Shown here piece after piece: positions 1 to 9,615 of a stretch of DNA of 50,493 nucleotides (position 1 is the stretch's first letter; the number at the start of each line of letters is the position of its first letter). The stretch lies in assembly GCA_016871255.1 (NCBI GenBank), contig VFZH01000009.1:1-50493 (forward strand), written 5' to 3'. Position numbers and translations under genes: made by a program. The DNA comes from Acidimicrobiia bacterium. GTDB taxonomy: Bacteria; Acidobacteriota; Vicinamibacteria; Vicinamibacterales; UBA2999. The notes beneath the pieces were generated by a model. It was not told the DNA's origin. It did no database searches and was given only the letters and a program-made list of their open reading frames with translations.

Positions 1-921
1 CGCGACCGCCTTCCGGCCGCGCCCGCGCCACAGGGTCACGATCGCGGCGGCCACGAACACCGTCGAGTAGGTGCCGGTGATCACGCCGACCATCACCGTG
101 AAGGCGAAGCCCCGCAGCACCTCGCCGCCGAACACGAACAGCGCAATCGCCGAGAGCAGCGTCGTCCCCGACGTGATGATCGTGCGCCCGAGCGTCTGGT
201 TGATGGACGTGTTGATCACGCGATCGAGCGGCTCGCGCCGCCGCGAACGCATGTTCTCCCGCGCCCGATCGAAGACGACGATCGTGTCGTTGGTGGAGTA
301 GCCCGTCACGGTCAGCAGCGCCGCGATCACGTTCAGCGTCAGGTCGTACTGGAAGAACGCCAGGAACGCGGTCGCGATCAGGATGTCGTGGATCGTCGCG
401 ACGACGGTCCCCAGCGCAAACGAGAACTGGAACCGGAACGCGATGTAGGCCAGGATGCCGATGAGCGACGCCACGAAGGCGTAGATCCCCTTGGTGGTCA
501 GGTCACGCCCGACCGCGGGGCCGACGATCTCCGTCCCTTCGACCGTGAAGGCGCCCAGGTCGCTCGCCTCGAGCGCCGCCACCACCGCCTCCGCCACCTC
601 GCTGAGCGACGCCCCCTCCTCTTCCCCGACGGACGGGACGCGCACCATCACCTGCCGATCGGCGGGGTCGCCGTAGGTCTGCACGATGGCCGTCTGTCCG
701 CCGCCCGGGAAGTTCGCGCTGAGCGCCCCGCGGACGGCGTCGATCGACGGCATCTGCTCGAACTGGGCGATCACGGCCGTCCCGCCGGCGAATTCGATCC
801 CGAGCGGCAGCCCGCGCGCGTAGACCGTGGCCAGCCCCGCGAGGATGACCACCCACGACAGCCCGATGGCCGGCCAGCGCCAGCGCAGGAAGTCGATGTT
901 GGTGTTCTTCAGGATGTGCAT
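1..921 (-). CDS. secF: Protein translocase subunit SecF (3' end cut by window edge)
   Basis: SecF pairs with SecD in the inner membrane and uses the proton motive force to help the SecYEG/SecA translocon release secreted proteins. The 307 codons visible run from an ATG at 921 in frame to the window edge with no stop, so only the C-terminal end is missing. Near the N-terminus there is a first membrane segment followed by the SecF-type GIEFAGGT motif, then a periplasmic region. Multiple membrane helices follow, with the family motif STNDTIVVFDRARE and the downstream stretch NTSINQTLGRTI. It lies 24 nt after secD and is surely cotranscribed with tgt, yajC and secD. The identification is firm; the missing end cannot be judged. 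Confidence 0.95.
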   Translation of the reverse strand, partial: MHILKNTNIDFLRWRWPAIGLSWVVILAGLATVYARGLPLGIEFAGGTAVIAQFEQMPSIDAVRGALSANFPGGGQTAIVQTYGDPADRQVMVRVPSVGEEEGASLSEVAEAVVAALEASDLGAFTVEGTEIVGPAVGRDLTTKGIYAFVASLIGILAYIAFRFQFSFALGTVVATIHDILIATAFLAFFQYDLTLNVIAALLTVTGYSTNDTIVVFDRARENMRSRRREPLDRVINTSINQTLGRTIITSGTTLLSAIALFVFGGEVLRGFAFTVMVGVITGTYSTVFVAAAIVTLWRGRGRKAVA

Positions 922-945
922 CGCCAGCGTGCCTGTCTGCCGTTG

Positions 946-2538
946 TCAGATCGAGAGCGTTGCGGCCTGCCGCCTCGACAGCACGAGCTCGAAGAGCGTC
1001 TTGGAGACGAAGGTCGACGTGAAGAGGTTCGAGACGAGGCCCAGCGACAGGGTGACCGCGAAGCCCCTGATCGGACCGGTGCCGAACTGGAAGAGGAACG
1101 CCGCCGCGATCAGGGCGGCGATATGCGTGTCGAGCAGGGTCAGGAAGACGCGGCTGAAGCCGGCGTTGACCGACGCCCGGACGCCCCGGTTCGCCTCCAG
1201 CTCTTCCTTGATCCGCTCGAAGATCAGGACGTTCGAGTCGACCCCGATGCCCATCGTCAGGACGAAGCCGGCGATACCGGGCAGCGTCATGACGGCGCCC
1301 AGATACGCCATCAACCCGAGCAGGATCACCAGGTTGAAGATCAGCGCCACCACCGCGTTCACACCCGAGAGCCGGTAGAACACCAGCATGAAGGTCACCA
1401 CGAGGAGCAGGCCGACCATCGAGGCGATGACGCCGGAGCGAATCGAGTCGGCGCCGAGGGTAGGCCCGATCGTCCGCTCTTCGAGGTAGGTCAGCGACGC
1501 GGGCAGCGCGCCGGAGCGAAGCACCAGCGACAGGTCCTGCGCCTCCTGCTGCGAGAAACTGCCGGTGATGCGCCCCTGGTCCGTGATGCGGCTCTCGATC
1601 GTGGGCGCCGTGTACACCCGATTGTCCAGGATCACCGCCAGCTGCCGGCCGATGTTCGTGGCCGTCACGTTGCCGAACTTGCGGGCGCCTTCCTGGTTGA
1701 GCGAAAAGCTGACCGCGGGCTGGTTGTTCTCGTCCAGCGTCGGACGCGCGTTTCGCAGGTCCCGCCCGGTCACCGCGGCAACCCGCCGCACCAGGTAGTG
1801 CACGGTCACGCCGGGCGTCGAGGGGTCTCCGGAACTCCCCGGCACGATCTCCATGTTCTCCGGCGGCTGGCCGCCGACCAGCAGCTCCTCCCTGGTGGCC
1901 GCGGGCCCCTGCTCGACGATCTTCAGCTCCAGCAGGCCCGTCCGGCCAATGATTCCCTTCGCGCGCTCGACGTCGGCCACCCCGGGGAGCTGCACGAGAA
2001 TCTGGTCGCCGCCGGTCCCGTGTTCGGCGATGCTCGGCTCGGTCACCCCCAGCTCGTCCACGCGGCGCTCGATTGTCTGCCGCGCCTGCGTCACCGCTTC
2101 CTCCCGCAGCTGCACCTGCAGGTTCGGCTTCATCGTGAAGCGGTAGGCGCCGTTCGCACCCCCGCTGCGATCGAAGGTCGCCTCCACCTCCACCGCGGCC
2201 TGCCGGAACGCCTGGTCCTGCTCCGGCGAGATCCCTTCGACCACGAACTCGGTGGGGGACGTCACGGCCGTCCTCGACACCGTGATGCCCGCGGTATCCA
2301 GCATCTCGCGCAGCCGTTCCATCTCCGATTCGGCTTCGACGCGGAGGGCGTCGTCGGTGTGCACCCGAAGAACCATGTGCACGCCGCCCTGCAGGTCCAG
2401 GCCCAGTCGGAGCCGCATGTCCGCGAGCCACCCTGGAACCGGCAGCCCGAGGCTGGTCGCCACGATGGGATAGACGCCGAGCATCAGGAGGATGCCGGCC
2501 AGGCCGAACGAGACGAGCAGCTTGGAACGCAGGGTCAT
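946..2538 (-). CDS. secD: Protein translocase subunit SecD
   Basis: SecD is the partner of SecF in the membrane-embedded, PMF-driven accessory complex of the Sec pathway. The protein is 530 aa, within the usual range. It has an N-terminal membrane anchor, the conserved LGLDLQGGVHMVL motif just after it, a large periplasmic P1 region, and a C-terminal block of five membrane helices containing GIGVDSNVLIFERIKEEL. The open frame extends upstream to 2670 through an arginine-rich stretch unlike any SecD. I therefore chose the ATG at 2538, which begins MTLRSKLLVS and lies 16 nt after the yajC stop. Gene order tgt-yajC-secD-secF is the classic bacterial arrangement. Confidence 0.96.
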   Translation of the reverse strand: MTLRSKLLVSFGLAGILLMLGVYPIVATSLGLPVPGWLADMRLRLGLDLQGGVHMVLRVHTDDALRVEAESEMERLREMLDTAGITVSRTAVTSPTEFVVEGISPEQDQAFRQAAVEVEATFDRSGGANGAYRFTMKPNLQVQLREEAVTQARQTIERRVDELGVTEPSIAEHGTGGDQILVQLPGVADVERAKGIIGRTGLLELKIVEQGPAATREELLVGGQPPENMEIVPGSSGDPSTPGVTVHYLVRRVAAVTGRDLRNARPTLDENNQPAVSFSLNQEGARKFGNVTATNIGRQLAVILDNRVYTAPTIESRITDQGRITGSFSQQEAQDLSLVLRSGALPASLTYLEERTIGPTLGADSIRSGVIASMVGLLLVVTFMLVFYRLSGVNAVVALIFNLVILLGLMAYLGAVMTLPGIAGFVLTMGIGVDSNVLIFERIKEELEANRGVRASVNAGFSRVFLTLLDTHIAALIAAAFLFQFGTGPIRGFAVTLSLGLVSNLFTSTFVSKTLFELVLSRRQAATLSI

Positions 2539-2554
2539 GTCGGGAACCCGCTGG

Positions 2555-4127
<1,573 letters not shown>

Positions 4128-4138
4128 AGTACGCACCG

Positions 4139-5305
4139 GTGAAGAGGATCCGCGTCGGCGTCGTGTTCGGTGGCCGCTCCGGAGAGCACGAAGTGTCCCT
4201 CGCCTCCGCCGCGGCGGTCCTCACCCACCTCGATCGCGAGCGGTACGAGCCCGTGCCGATCCGCATCGAGAAGAGCGGGCGCTGGCAGCTCGCCGATCGC
4301 GCCCCCGTCGCCATGTCGGCGGGCGAGGTCATCGAACAGGCACGCCTGCAGGCCGCCCGGCCCGTGCGGGCCGGCCGCGAAGCGCTGATCGCAGCCCGGC
4401 CTGGCGAGGACACGGTGCTGACCATCGAGCGCCGGCACGCCGAGGCAGGGCACCCGGAAGAAGGCAGTGCCGTGGTCACAGGCCTTGGCCTCGACGTGGT
4501 CTTTCCGGTTCTCCACGGTCCCTACGGAGAAGACGGCACGATTCAGGGGCTGCTTGAGCTGGCCAACGTCCCCTACGTCGGGGCCGGCGTGCTCGGCTCC
4601 GCCGTGGGCATGGACAAGGCGGTGATGAAGACGCTCTTCGCCGCCCACAAGCTGGCGATTCCGAAGCACCTGGTCGTGCTGAAGCACGAATGGGCCGCGC
4701 GCCCCGATGAGGTCCGCGCCCGGGTGGTGAAAGCGCTGCGGTTTCCCCTCTTCGTCAAGCCCGCCAATCTGGGCTCGAGCGTGGGCATCTCCAAGGTGAA
4801 GGACGAGGAGACGCTGGGCGCGGCCCTGGATCTGGCGGCCGGCTACGATCGCAAGCTGATCGTGGAAGCCGCCGTGCCGCGCGCCCGGGAGATCGAGTGC
4901 GCCGTGCTCGGCAACGACGAACCGGAAGCATCGGTCCCGGGCGAGGTGGTGCCGTCGCGCGAGTTCTACGACTACGAAGCCAAGTATCTCGACGACGGCT
5001 CACGGCTGATCATTCCGGCCGATCTGACCGAGGCACAAACCGCCGCCGTGAAGACCGCAGCCGTCACGGCGTTCCGCGCGGTGGACGCCGCCGGCATGGC
5101 CCGGGTCGACTTCCTGCTGGACGGCCGACGTGGCCGGCTCCTCGTGAACGAGGTCAACACCATTCCCGGGTTCACCACGGTCAGCATGTACCCGAAGCTG
5201 TGGGAGGCCAGCGGCGTCCCGTACCCGGAGCTGCTCGATCGGCTGATCGCGCTGGCGCTGGAGCGCCACGCCGCCAAGCAGCAGCTGCGTACGAGCGTGA
5301 TGTGA
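4139..5305 (+). CDS. ddl: D-alanine--D-alanine ligase
   Basis: Ddl joins two D-alanines using ATP to make the dipeptide for peptidoglycan precursors. The 388-aa protein is an ATP-grasp enzyme. It has the N-terminal GGRSGEHEVSLAS motif (residues 11-23), HGPYGEDGTIQGLLEL in the substrate region, FVKPANLGSSVGISKV in the ATP-binding lobe, and the metal-binding end ARVDFLLD...LLVNEVNTIPGFTTVSMYPKLWEASG. The GTG at 4139 is the only start that keeps the first beta strand (MKRIRVGVVFGG). A TATATT box lies close upstream. The stop overlaps the GTG of the following TPR gene by 3 nt. Confidence 0.97.
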   Translation: MKRIRVGVVFGGRSGEHEVSLASAAAVLTHLDRERYEPVPIRIEKSGRWQLADRAPVAMSAGEVIEQARLQAARPVRAGREALIAARPGEDTVLTIERRHAEAGHPEEGSAVVTGLGLDVVFPVLHGPYGEDGTIQGLLELANVPYVGAGVLGSAVGMDKAVMKTLFAAHKLAIPKHLVVLKHEWAARPDEVRARVVKALRFPLFVKPANLGSSVGISKVKDEETLGAALDLAAGYDRKLIVEAAVPRAREIECAVLGNDEPEASVPGEVVPSREFYDYEAKYLDDGSRLIIPADLTEAQTAAVKTAAVTAFRAVDAAGMARVDFLLDGRRGRLLVNEVNTIPGFTTVSMYPKLWEASGVPYPELLDRLIALALERHAAKQQLRTSVM

Positions 5306-6852
5306 GCAGGCGGGCACGGCCGGCGGCGTTCTGGCTGCTGCCGTGTCTCGCGCTCCTGTTCGCCATCCCGGCCGGGGCCGCTCCCCAGCGCGGCCTGACC
5401 GGTGCGGCGGGCCTCGCACGCGCCTACGATCTCATCTTCTCCGCGCGCTTCGACGAGGCGAGGGACGCGATCGACGCGGCGTGTCCGTCGGCCCCTCCTG
5501 AAGCCTGCCTGGTGCTCGAAACCGCCGCACTCTGGTGGCGCATCCAGATCGACCCGCAGAGCCGCCGCCACGACGCCCGGTTCGACGATCTCGTCACGTC
5601 GGCGGTGACGGCAACCGAAGCGTGGACCACCCGCGAACCCGAACGTGCGGAAGCCTGGCTGTACCGCGGAGGCGCGTACGGCGCCCGCGCGCAGTGGCTC
5701 GTCCTGCGTGGCCGTCATCTGGCCGCCGCACGGGACGGCAGCCGGATCAAGAACGCCCTGGAGCGTGCGCTTGCCCTGGACCCCGGGATGCAGGACGCGT
5801 GGTTCGGCATCGGCCTCTACCATTACTACGCCGACGTCGCCCCGGCGGCGTTGCGCATGCTGCGCTGGCTGCTGCTGCTACCGGGTGGCGACCGCGAGCG
5901 GGGGCTCGAGGAAATGCTGCGCGCCCGCGAAGGAGGCGTGCTGCTCGGCGGGGAAGCGGACTACCAGCTCCACGTCCTGTATCTCTGGTACGAACGGGCC
6001 CCTGACCGCGCCCTCGACCTGCTCCGCGGCCTGCGGGACCGCCATCCGGAGAACCCGCACTTCGCGCAGCTCATCGCCGACGTGCAGGACGTCTACCTGC
6101 ACGATGCGACCGCCAGCCTGCGGACCTGGGAGGCGCTGGCCGCGGCCGCGCGCGCCGGGCGTGTCGTGGAGCGCGACCTGGCGCTGACCGTGGCGAGACT
6201 CGGCATGGCGCAGCAGCTCGACCACCTCTTCGAAACCGACCGGGCGATCGAGGAACTCGAGGCCGTCATCGCGTCGGGATCGACCGCACCCTTCGGTGCC
6301 CAGGCGCGGGCGCGCCTGCAGCTGGGAGACGCGCTCGCCCGCCTGGGCGATCGCGAGGGCGCCCTGCAGGCGTATCTGGCAGCGGAAGCAGCCGCCCGTA
6401 CCGCGGATCCCGGGGACGTCGCGCGTCGAGCCCGGCGTGCACGGGCCTTGCGGCCGGTGCCGGACGCCGAGGCCCGCGCATACCGGCTGTCACTCGACGG
6501 CTGGCGGGCGCTCGCGCGTGGTGATGTCGCGCGCGCCGCGAGCGCGCTGGCCGAGGCCCGTGCGCTGCACCCCGGCGATCCCGTGATCGCGTACCGCCAT
6601 GCGCGCGCGCTGCTCGCGGAACGGCGTGAGCGCGAAGCGGCGGCGCTGCTCGATCACGTGCTGGGCCTCAGAGACACGACGCCGCCCACCGTCTACGCCG
6701 CCGCGTGCGTGGATCGCGCACGTCTGCACGAGCGGCAAGAAGCGCCTGCGCGTGCGATCGAACTCTATCGGCGCGCACAACGCGTCTTCGGCGCCGATCG
6801 CGAGACGATTCGCGACGCCGACGCCGCACTCGCGCGACTCGATCGCCACTGA
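5302..6852 (+). CDS. Exported TPR-repeat protein of unknown role
   Basis: This 516-aa protein begins at a GTG (5302) overlapping the ddl stop. That start puts a good Sec signal peptide at the N-terminus (basic RR, hydrophobic core FWLLPCLALLFAI, AGA cleavage region). An open frame continues upstream, but that part is antisense-like coding inside ddl. The mature part is almost entirely alpha-helical with TPR-like features, for example alternating Ala, Leu and Tyr around LERALALDPGMQDAWFGIGLYHYYADV, and C-terminal repeats ending ARAIELYRRAQRVFGADRE. TPR arrays are protein-protein scaffolds, probably periplasmic here. Coupling with ddl hints at an envelope role, but no function can be assigned. 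Confidence 0.85.
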   Translation: MSRRARPAAFWLLPCLALLFAIPAGAAPQRGLTGAAGLARAYDLIFSARFDEARDAIDAACPSAPPEACLVLETAALWWRIQIDPQSRRHDARFDDLVTSAVTATEAWTTREPERAEAWLYRGGAYGARAQWLVLRGRHLAAARDGSRIKNALERALALDPGMQDAWFGIGLYHYYADVAPAALRMLRWLLLLPGGDRERGLEEMLRAREGGVLLGGEADYQLHVLYLWYERAPDRALDLLRGLRDRHPENPHFAQLIADVQDVYLHDATASLRTWEALAAAARAGRVVERDLALTVARLGMAQQLDHLFETDRAIEELEAVIASGSTAPFGAQARARLQLGDALARLGDREGALQAYLAAEAAARTADPGDVARRARRARALRPVPDAEARAYRLSLDGWRALARGDVARAASALAEARALHPGDPVIAYRHARALLAERREREAAALLDHVLGLRDTTPPTVYAAACVDRARLHERQEAPARAIELYRRAQRVFGADRETIRDADAALARLDRH

Positions 6853-6942
6853 CGCGCGCGCGGATCGCGTGGACTTGACACGACGCGCGTTCTTCTCATC
6901 ACGACGCGGTGCCAGTTTTTGACTTTTCCGCACTTTTTGTGC

Positions 6943-6971
6943 TTGACATCCGCAAGTCTCAACCCTAATCT
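6943..6971 (+). promoter_or_regulatory. Sigma70-type promoter for the K/A micropeptide gene
   Basis: A perfect -35 box TTGACA (6943-6948) is separated by exactly 17 nt from TAATCT (6966-6971), a moderate -10. The flanking DNA is unusually T-rich for this genome. Transcription would begin near 6978, leaving a leader of about 85 nt before the ATG at 7064. This is the best consensus -35 seen in the window. Confidence 0.7.
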
Positions 6972-6992
6972 ACATCTGGTATGAGGGTGGAT

Positions 6993-7042
6993 GGCTCAGC
7001 CCACCAGTTGTGATGGACCGTGCGGTCTATCAAGGCTGAGTC
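6993..7042 (+). promoter_or_regulatory. Nested-hairpin 5' leader RNA
   Basis: The leader of the first micropeptide gene can fold into two stacked 9-bp helices. GGCTCAGCC (6993-7001) pairs with GGCTGAGTC (7034-7042), with one G-U pair. Inside it TGATGGACC (7011-7019) pairs with GGTCTATCA (7024-7032), with one G-U pair and a GTGC loop. A single A separates the two 3' arms and 9 nt separate the 5' arms. The outer helix ends 9 nt before the ribosome binding site GAGGAG (7052-7057). It matches no riboswitch class I recognise. It could be a stabiliser, a protein-binding site or a translational control element. Confidence 0.6.
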
Positions 7043-7063
7043 ACAACAACCGAGGAGAACAGA

Positions 7064-7120
7064 ATGGCGAAGAAGGCTGCCAAGAAGAAGGCCGCGAAGA
7101 AGGCCGCGAAGAAGCGGTAG
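7064..7120 (+). CDS. Lysine/alanine-rich micropeptide 1 (18 aa)
   Basis: The frame encodes MAKKAAKKKAAKKAAKKR and then a TAG stop. A strong Shine-Dalgarno GAGGAG (7052-7057) stands 6 nt before the ATG. A consensus promoter lies upstream and an intrinsic terminator begins 19 nt after the stop, so this looks like a complete monocistronic gene and not chance coding. The composition (10 Lys, 6 Ala, 1 Arg) resembles the C-terminal tails of bacterial histone H1-like and AlgP-like DNA-binding proteins, which suggests nucleic-acid binding. That function is inference. A nearly identical peptide is encoded 189 nt downstream. Confidence 0.75.
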   Translation: MAKKAAKKKAAKKAAKKR

Positions 7121-7139
7121 TTCTTCGAAAGGGCTTGGA

Positions 7140-7166
7140 GGGGTGCCTGCGGGCACCCCTTTTTTT
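7140..7166 (+). terminator. Intrinsic terminator after micropeptide 1
   Basis: An 8-bp perfect GC-rich stem, GGGGTGCC (7140-7147) with GGCACCCC (7152-7159), closes a TGCG loop and is followed directly by seven T residues (7160-7166). It is the only textbook rho-independent terminator I see in this window. Confidence 0.92.
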
Positions 7167-7308
7167 GTACGGGGCTGCCGCGCGCCGCGACGGCGTGCGG
7201 CCTGCAGGCGCGAGTCGCTCGAAACCACAGGCCCCTGTGCCACGCGGCGCGAGGCCCTGAGGCGCACGGACGCGATCGCGTCATCCACCAACGAAAGGAG
7301 AGAGTCAG

Positions 7309-7362
7309 ATGGCCAAGAAAGCCGCGAAGGGCGCGAAGAAGAAGGCCGCCAAGAAGCGCTAG
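7309..7362 (+). CDS. Lysine/alanine-rich micropeptide 2 (17 aa)
   Basis: The frame encodes MAKKAAKGAKKKAAKKR followed by TAG. A ribosome binding site AAAGGAG (7294-7300) lies 8 nt before the ATG. The peptide is a clear paralogue of the one at 7064-7120, sharing MAKKAAK at the start and KKAAKKR at the end. No obvious promoter lies in the GC-rich 140 nt between the upstream terminator and this gene, so expression may depend on read-through. Two GC-rich hairpins follow the stop. A nucleic-acid-binding role is inferred from charge only. Confidence 0.7.
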   Translation: MAKKAAKGAKKKAAKKR

Positions 7363-7366
7363 ACGC

Positions 7367-7413
7367 GCCGCCCTGTTGGCGGCAGGGGGGCGGAGCGCAC
7401 GAGTTCCGCCCCC
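7367..7413. terminator. Two hairpins between convergent genes
   Basis: GCCGCC (7367-7372) pairs with GGCGGC (7378-7383), and GGGGGCGGA (7386-7394) pairs with TCCGCCCCC (7405-7413). Neither has a proper T-tract on either strand. They lie between micropeptide 2 and the convergent HEAT-repeat gene, so they may act as a weak bidirectional terminator or as 3'-end stabilisers. Confidence 0.4.
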
Positions 7414-7428
7414 TTCCCTGATTCGTCC

Positions 7429-9597
7429 CTACTGTCCCCCGCTCGCACCGCCCCGGGGAGGCCCACCCGACACGGTCATCCCGAGAATCCGATCACGCGG
7501 CTGGAGCCGATCCACCACGTCGAGTCCGCTCACCACCTGCCCGAACACGGTGTAGCGGCCATCGAGCTGCGGCTGCGGTGAGCGGGCGATGAAGAACTGG
7601 CTGCCGCCCGCGTCCGGCCACGCGGTCGCCATGCCGACGGTTCCACGCCCGACCGGGTGCTCGTTGATCTCGTCGCGAATCGTGTAGCCGGGGCCTCCTT
7701 CCCCGTCTCCCCGGGGATCGCCCGCCAGCACGCCGAAGTCCGGCACCACCTGATGTACGGGCACGCCGGTGAAGAAGCCGCGCTCGGCGAGGTCCAGGAA
7801 ACTCGCCACGGTCTGCGGCGCATCGAGCACGGCCATCGCGAGTTCGATCGTGCCCCGATCGGTGTCGATCGACACCCGCGGGGAGTACGGCGGGGCCATC
7901 AGCCACGTCCACTCATCGTCGGGGATCACGCGCCCGGGCGGGGCCGGCCGGATCGCCCCTGGCACCGCGGGATCCGCAGGCCGCGCGAGGCCCGCCGCCT
8001 CCTCGCCGCCCGGGGCCGCGAGGAGCGCAGCCGCCCGCACGCGGACGGCCCAGTCGCGATCGCGCAGCGCGTCCTGCAGCACGGCGTGCGCCGCCGACGG
8101 GTCGAGACGAGCCACGGCCTCGATCGCCGCAACGCGCGTCATGGGGCCGGGATCGCGCGACCACTCGCGATACGCCTCGGTCAACGGTCCCACCGCAGAC
8201 CCCGCGCGCAAGGTGCCGAGGCCGGCGGCCGCGGTCGCCCGGACCACCATGTCGTCCGCGCGGAGCCGGTTCAGCAGGACCGCTTCCATGCCGGGCGTGC
8301 CGAGCGCGACGAGCGACCGCAGCACGTAGGGCACGACGCGCTGGTCCTGATCGTTCAGCATCTCGGACAGCCTGGGCCGCGCCTGCCGCTCCGGCAGGTG
8401 TCCGAGGGCGGCAGCCTGAGCGGCACGCACGGTCCAGTCCGGATCGGGATCCAGGCCGGAGAGCGCAGACAGGAGCGTCTCCGGCGACACCTGACCGAGC
8501 GCAGCGAACGACGCGCTGCGCAGCGCGGGCGCGCGATCGGAGAGCAGATCGAGCAGCACGTCGATCGCCTCGGGCGCGCCGACCGCGCCCACACCCTCGA
8601 GCGCCGCGACCCTGAGCCACATCGGGCCCTCCGGATCGGCCGAGAGCGCGAGCAGCGGCGCCCCCGCCCGCGGATCCGCGATCGCCGTCAGCGCCCGCAC
8701 GCTCTCGGCCACCACTGCGGGATCGGTGCCCTCCGCACGGACGATGCGGAGCAGATCGTCGACGGCACCACCCGCCCGGAGAGCGCCCAGGCCGCGCGCC
8801 GCGAAGCCCGCCGTGTACCGCCCGGGTGTCGAGAGCAGCGTGCGCAGCGTCGGCTCGGTACGCGGGTCGCCCACCGCCTGCAGGGCGAACGCCACTGGCC
8901 ACCATCGCGACACCGGCAGGCCGTCGCGGCCGAGCACGACGGAGGCGAGTGCTTCGTAGTCGCCGAGACGCGCGAGCGCGTACACGCCGAGCCGGATGGC
9001 TTCAGTGGGGTCGCCGAGCGGGTACGAGAGGTCATCGGGCTGGACCGATGTGAGCGCACCGGCCTGGACGTGGGCGAAGACCATCGCCGCGATTGCGGCC
9101 GCGTCTTCTGCGGCTCCGATCCGGCCGAGCGCCTCGGCCGCGCGCCCCTGCACGAGGGCACTCGGGTCCGCCAGCGCGTCGATCAGCGCAGGCCTGGACG
9201 CCGGGTCACCGATCAACCCGAGCGCGAACGCCGCCATCTGCCGCACCTCAGGGTCGCTGTCGGCCAGCAACCCACTGACCGGGTTCGCGCCCTCGGGCAG
9301 GCCGACGCGCCCGATGGCGAGCGCCGCGCGACGCCGGACGCGCGCCTCGGGATCGCGCAGCAACGCGATCAGATCCGAGGGGGGCGCCGGGGCGATGACC
9401 GCGGGGCGGTTCGCGGTCGCCGGCACGAGCACGACCGGCGGCGCCTGATCGGGATCGCGCAGGACGCGCTGATCCTCGAGCCGCATCATCCAGCCGATCT
9501 TGTGTTCCCAGGTGATGACCGGCGGCGAGGCTGCTGGTGGCGGCGCTGTTGCACACGCGGTGCACAGAGCGGCGGCAAGGAGAACCGCGTAACGCAC
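7429..9597 (-). CDS. Exported HEAT-repeat protein with C-terminal cyclophilin domain
   Basis: The 722-aa protein has a short N-terminal export signal (MRYAVLLAAALCTACATA), possibly a lipoprotein signal although the lipobox is imperfect. About 500 residues of HEAT repeats follow, with recurring motifs such as DPEARVRRRAALAIGRVG and DSDPEVRQMAAFALGLIG. The last 150 residues form a cyclophilin-type peptidyl-prolyl isomerase domain (RGTIELAM, GFFTGVPVHQVVPDFGVLAGDP, GSQFFIARSPQPQLDGRYTVFGQVVSGLDVVDRL). The catalytic Arg of cyclophilins, normally in F-H-R-h-h-P, is Gln here (VHQVVPDF), so isomerase activity is doubtful. The GTG at 9597 is chosen because the upstream frame is antisense to the kinase gene and this start exposes the signal. 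Confidence 0.85.
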   Translation of the reverse strand: MRYAVLLAAALCTACATAPPPAASPPVITWEHKIGWMMRLEDQRVLRDPDQAPPVVLVPATANRPAVIAPAPPSDLIALLRDPEARVRRRAALAIGRVGLPEGANPVSGLLADSDPEVRQMAAFALGLIGDPASRPALIDALADPSALVQGRAAEALGRIGAAEDAAAIAAMVFAHVQAGALTSVQPDDLSYPLGDPTEAIRLGVYALARLGDYEALASVVLGRDGLPVSRWWPVAFALQAVGDPRTEPTLRTLLSTPGRYTAGFAARGLGALRAGGAVDDLLRIVRAEGTDPAVVAESVRALTAIADPRAGAPLLALSADPEGPMWLRVAALEGVGAVGAPEAIDVLLDLLSDRAPALRSASFAALGQVSPETLLSALSGLDPDPDWTVRAAQAAALGHLPERQARPRLSEMLNDQDQRVVPYVLRSLVALGTPGMEAVLLNRLRADDMVVRATAAAGLGTLRAGSAVGPLTEAYREWSRDPGPMTRVAAIEAVARLDPSAAHAVLQDALRDRDWAVRVRAAALLAAPGGEEAAGLARPADPAVPGAIRPAPPGRVIPDDEWTWLMAPPYSPRVSIDTDRGTIELAMAVLDAPQTVASFLDLAERGFFTGVPVHQVVPDFGVLAGDPRGDGEGGPGYTIRDEINEHPVGRGTVGMATAWPDAGGSQFFIARSPQPQLDGRYTVFGQVVSGLDVVDRLQPRDRILGMTVSGGPPRGGASGGQ

Positions 9598-9607
9598 GGC
9601 GTGGGGG

Positions 9608-9613
9608 ATGATA
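9608..9613 (-). promoter_or_regulatory. Candidate -10 box for the HEAT/cyclophilin gene (TATCAT)
   Basis: On the minus strand TATCAT ends 10 nt before the GTG at 9597. The divergent kinase ATG is at 9616, so only 18 bp separate the two start codons and the promoters must overlap coding sequence. The spacing would give a nearly leaderless transcript. Confidence 0.4.
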
Positions 9614-9615
9614 GC

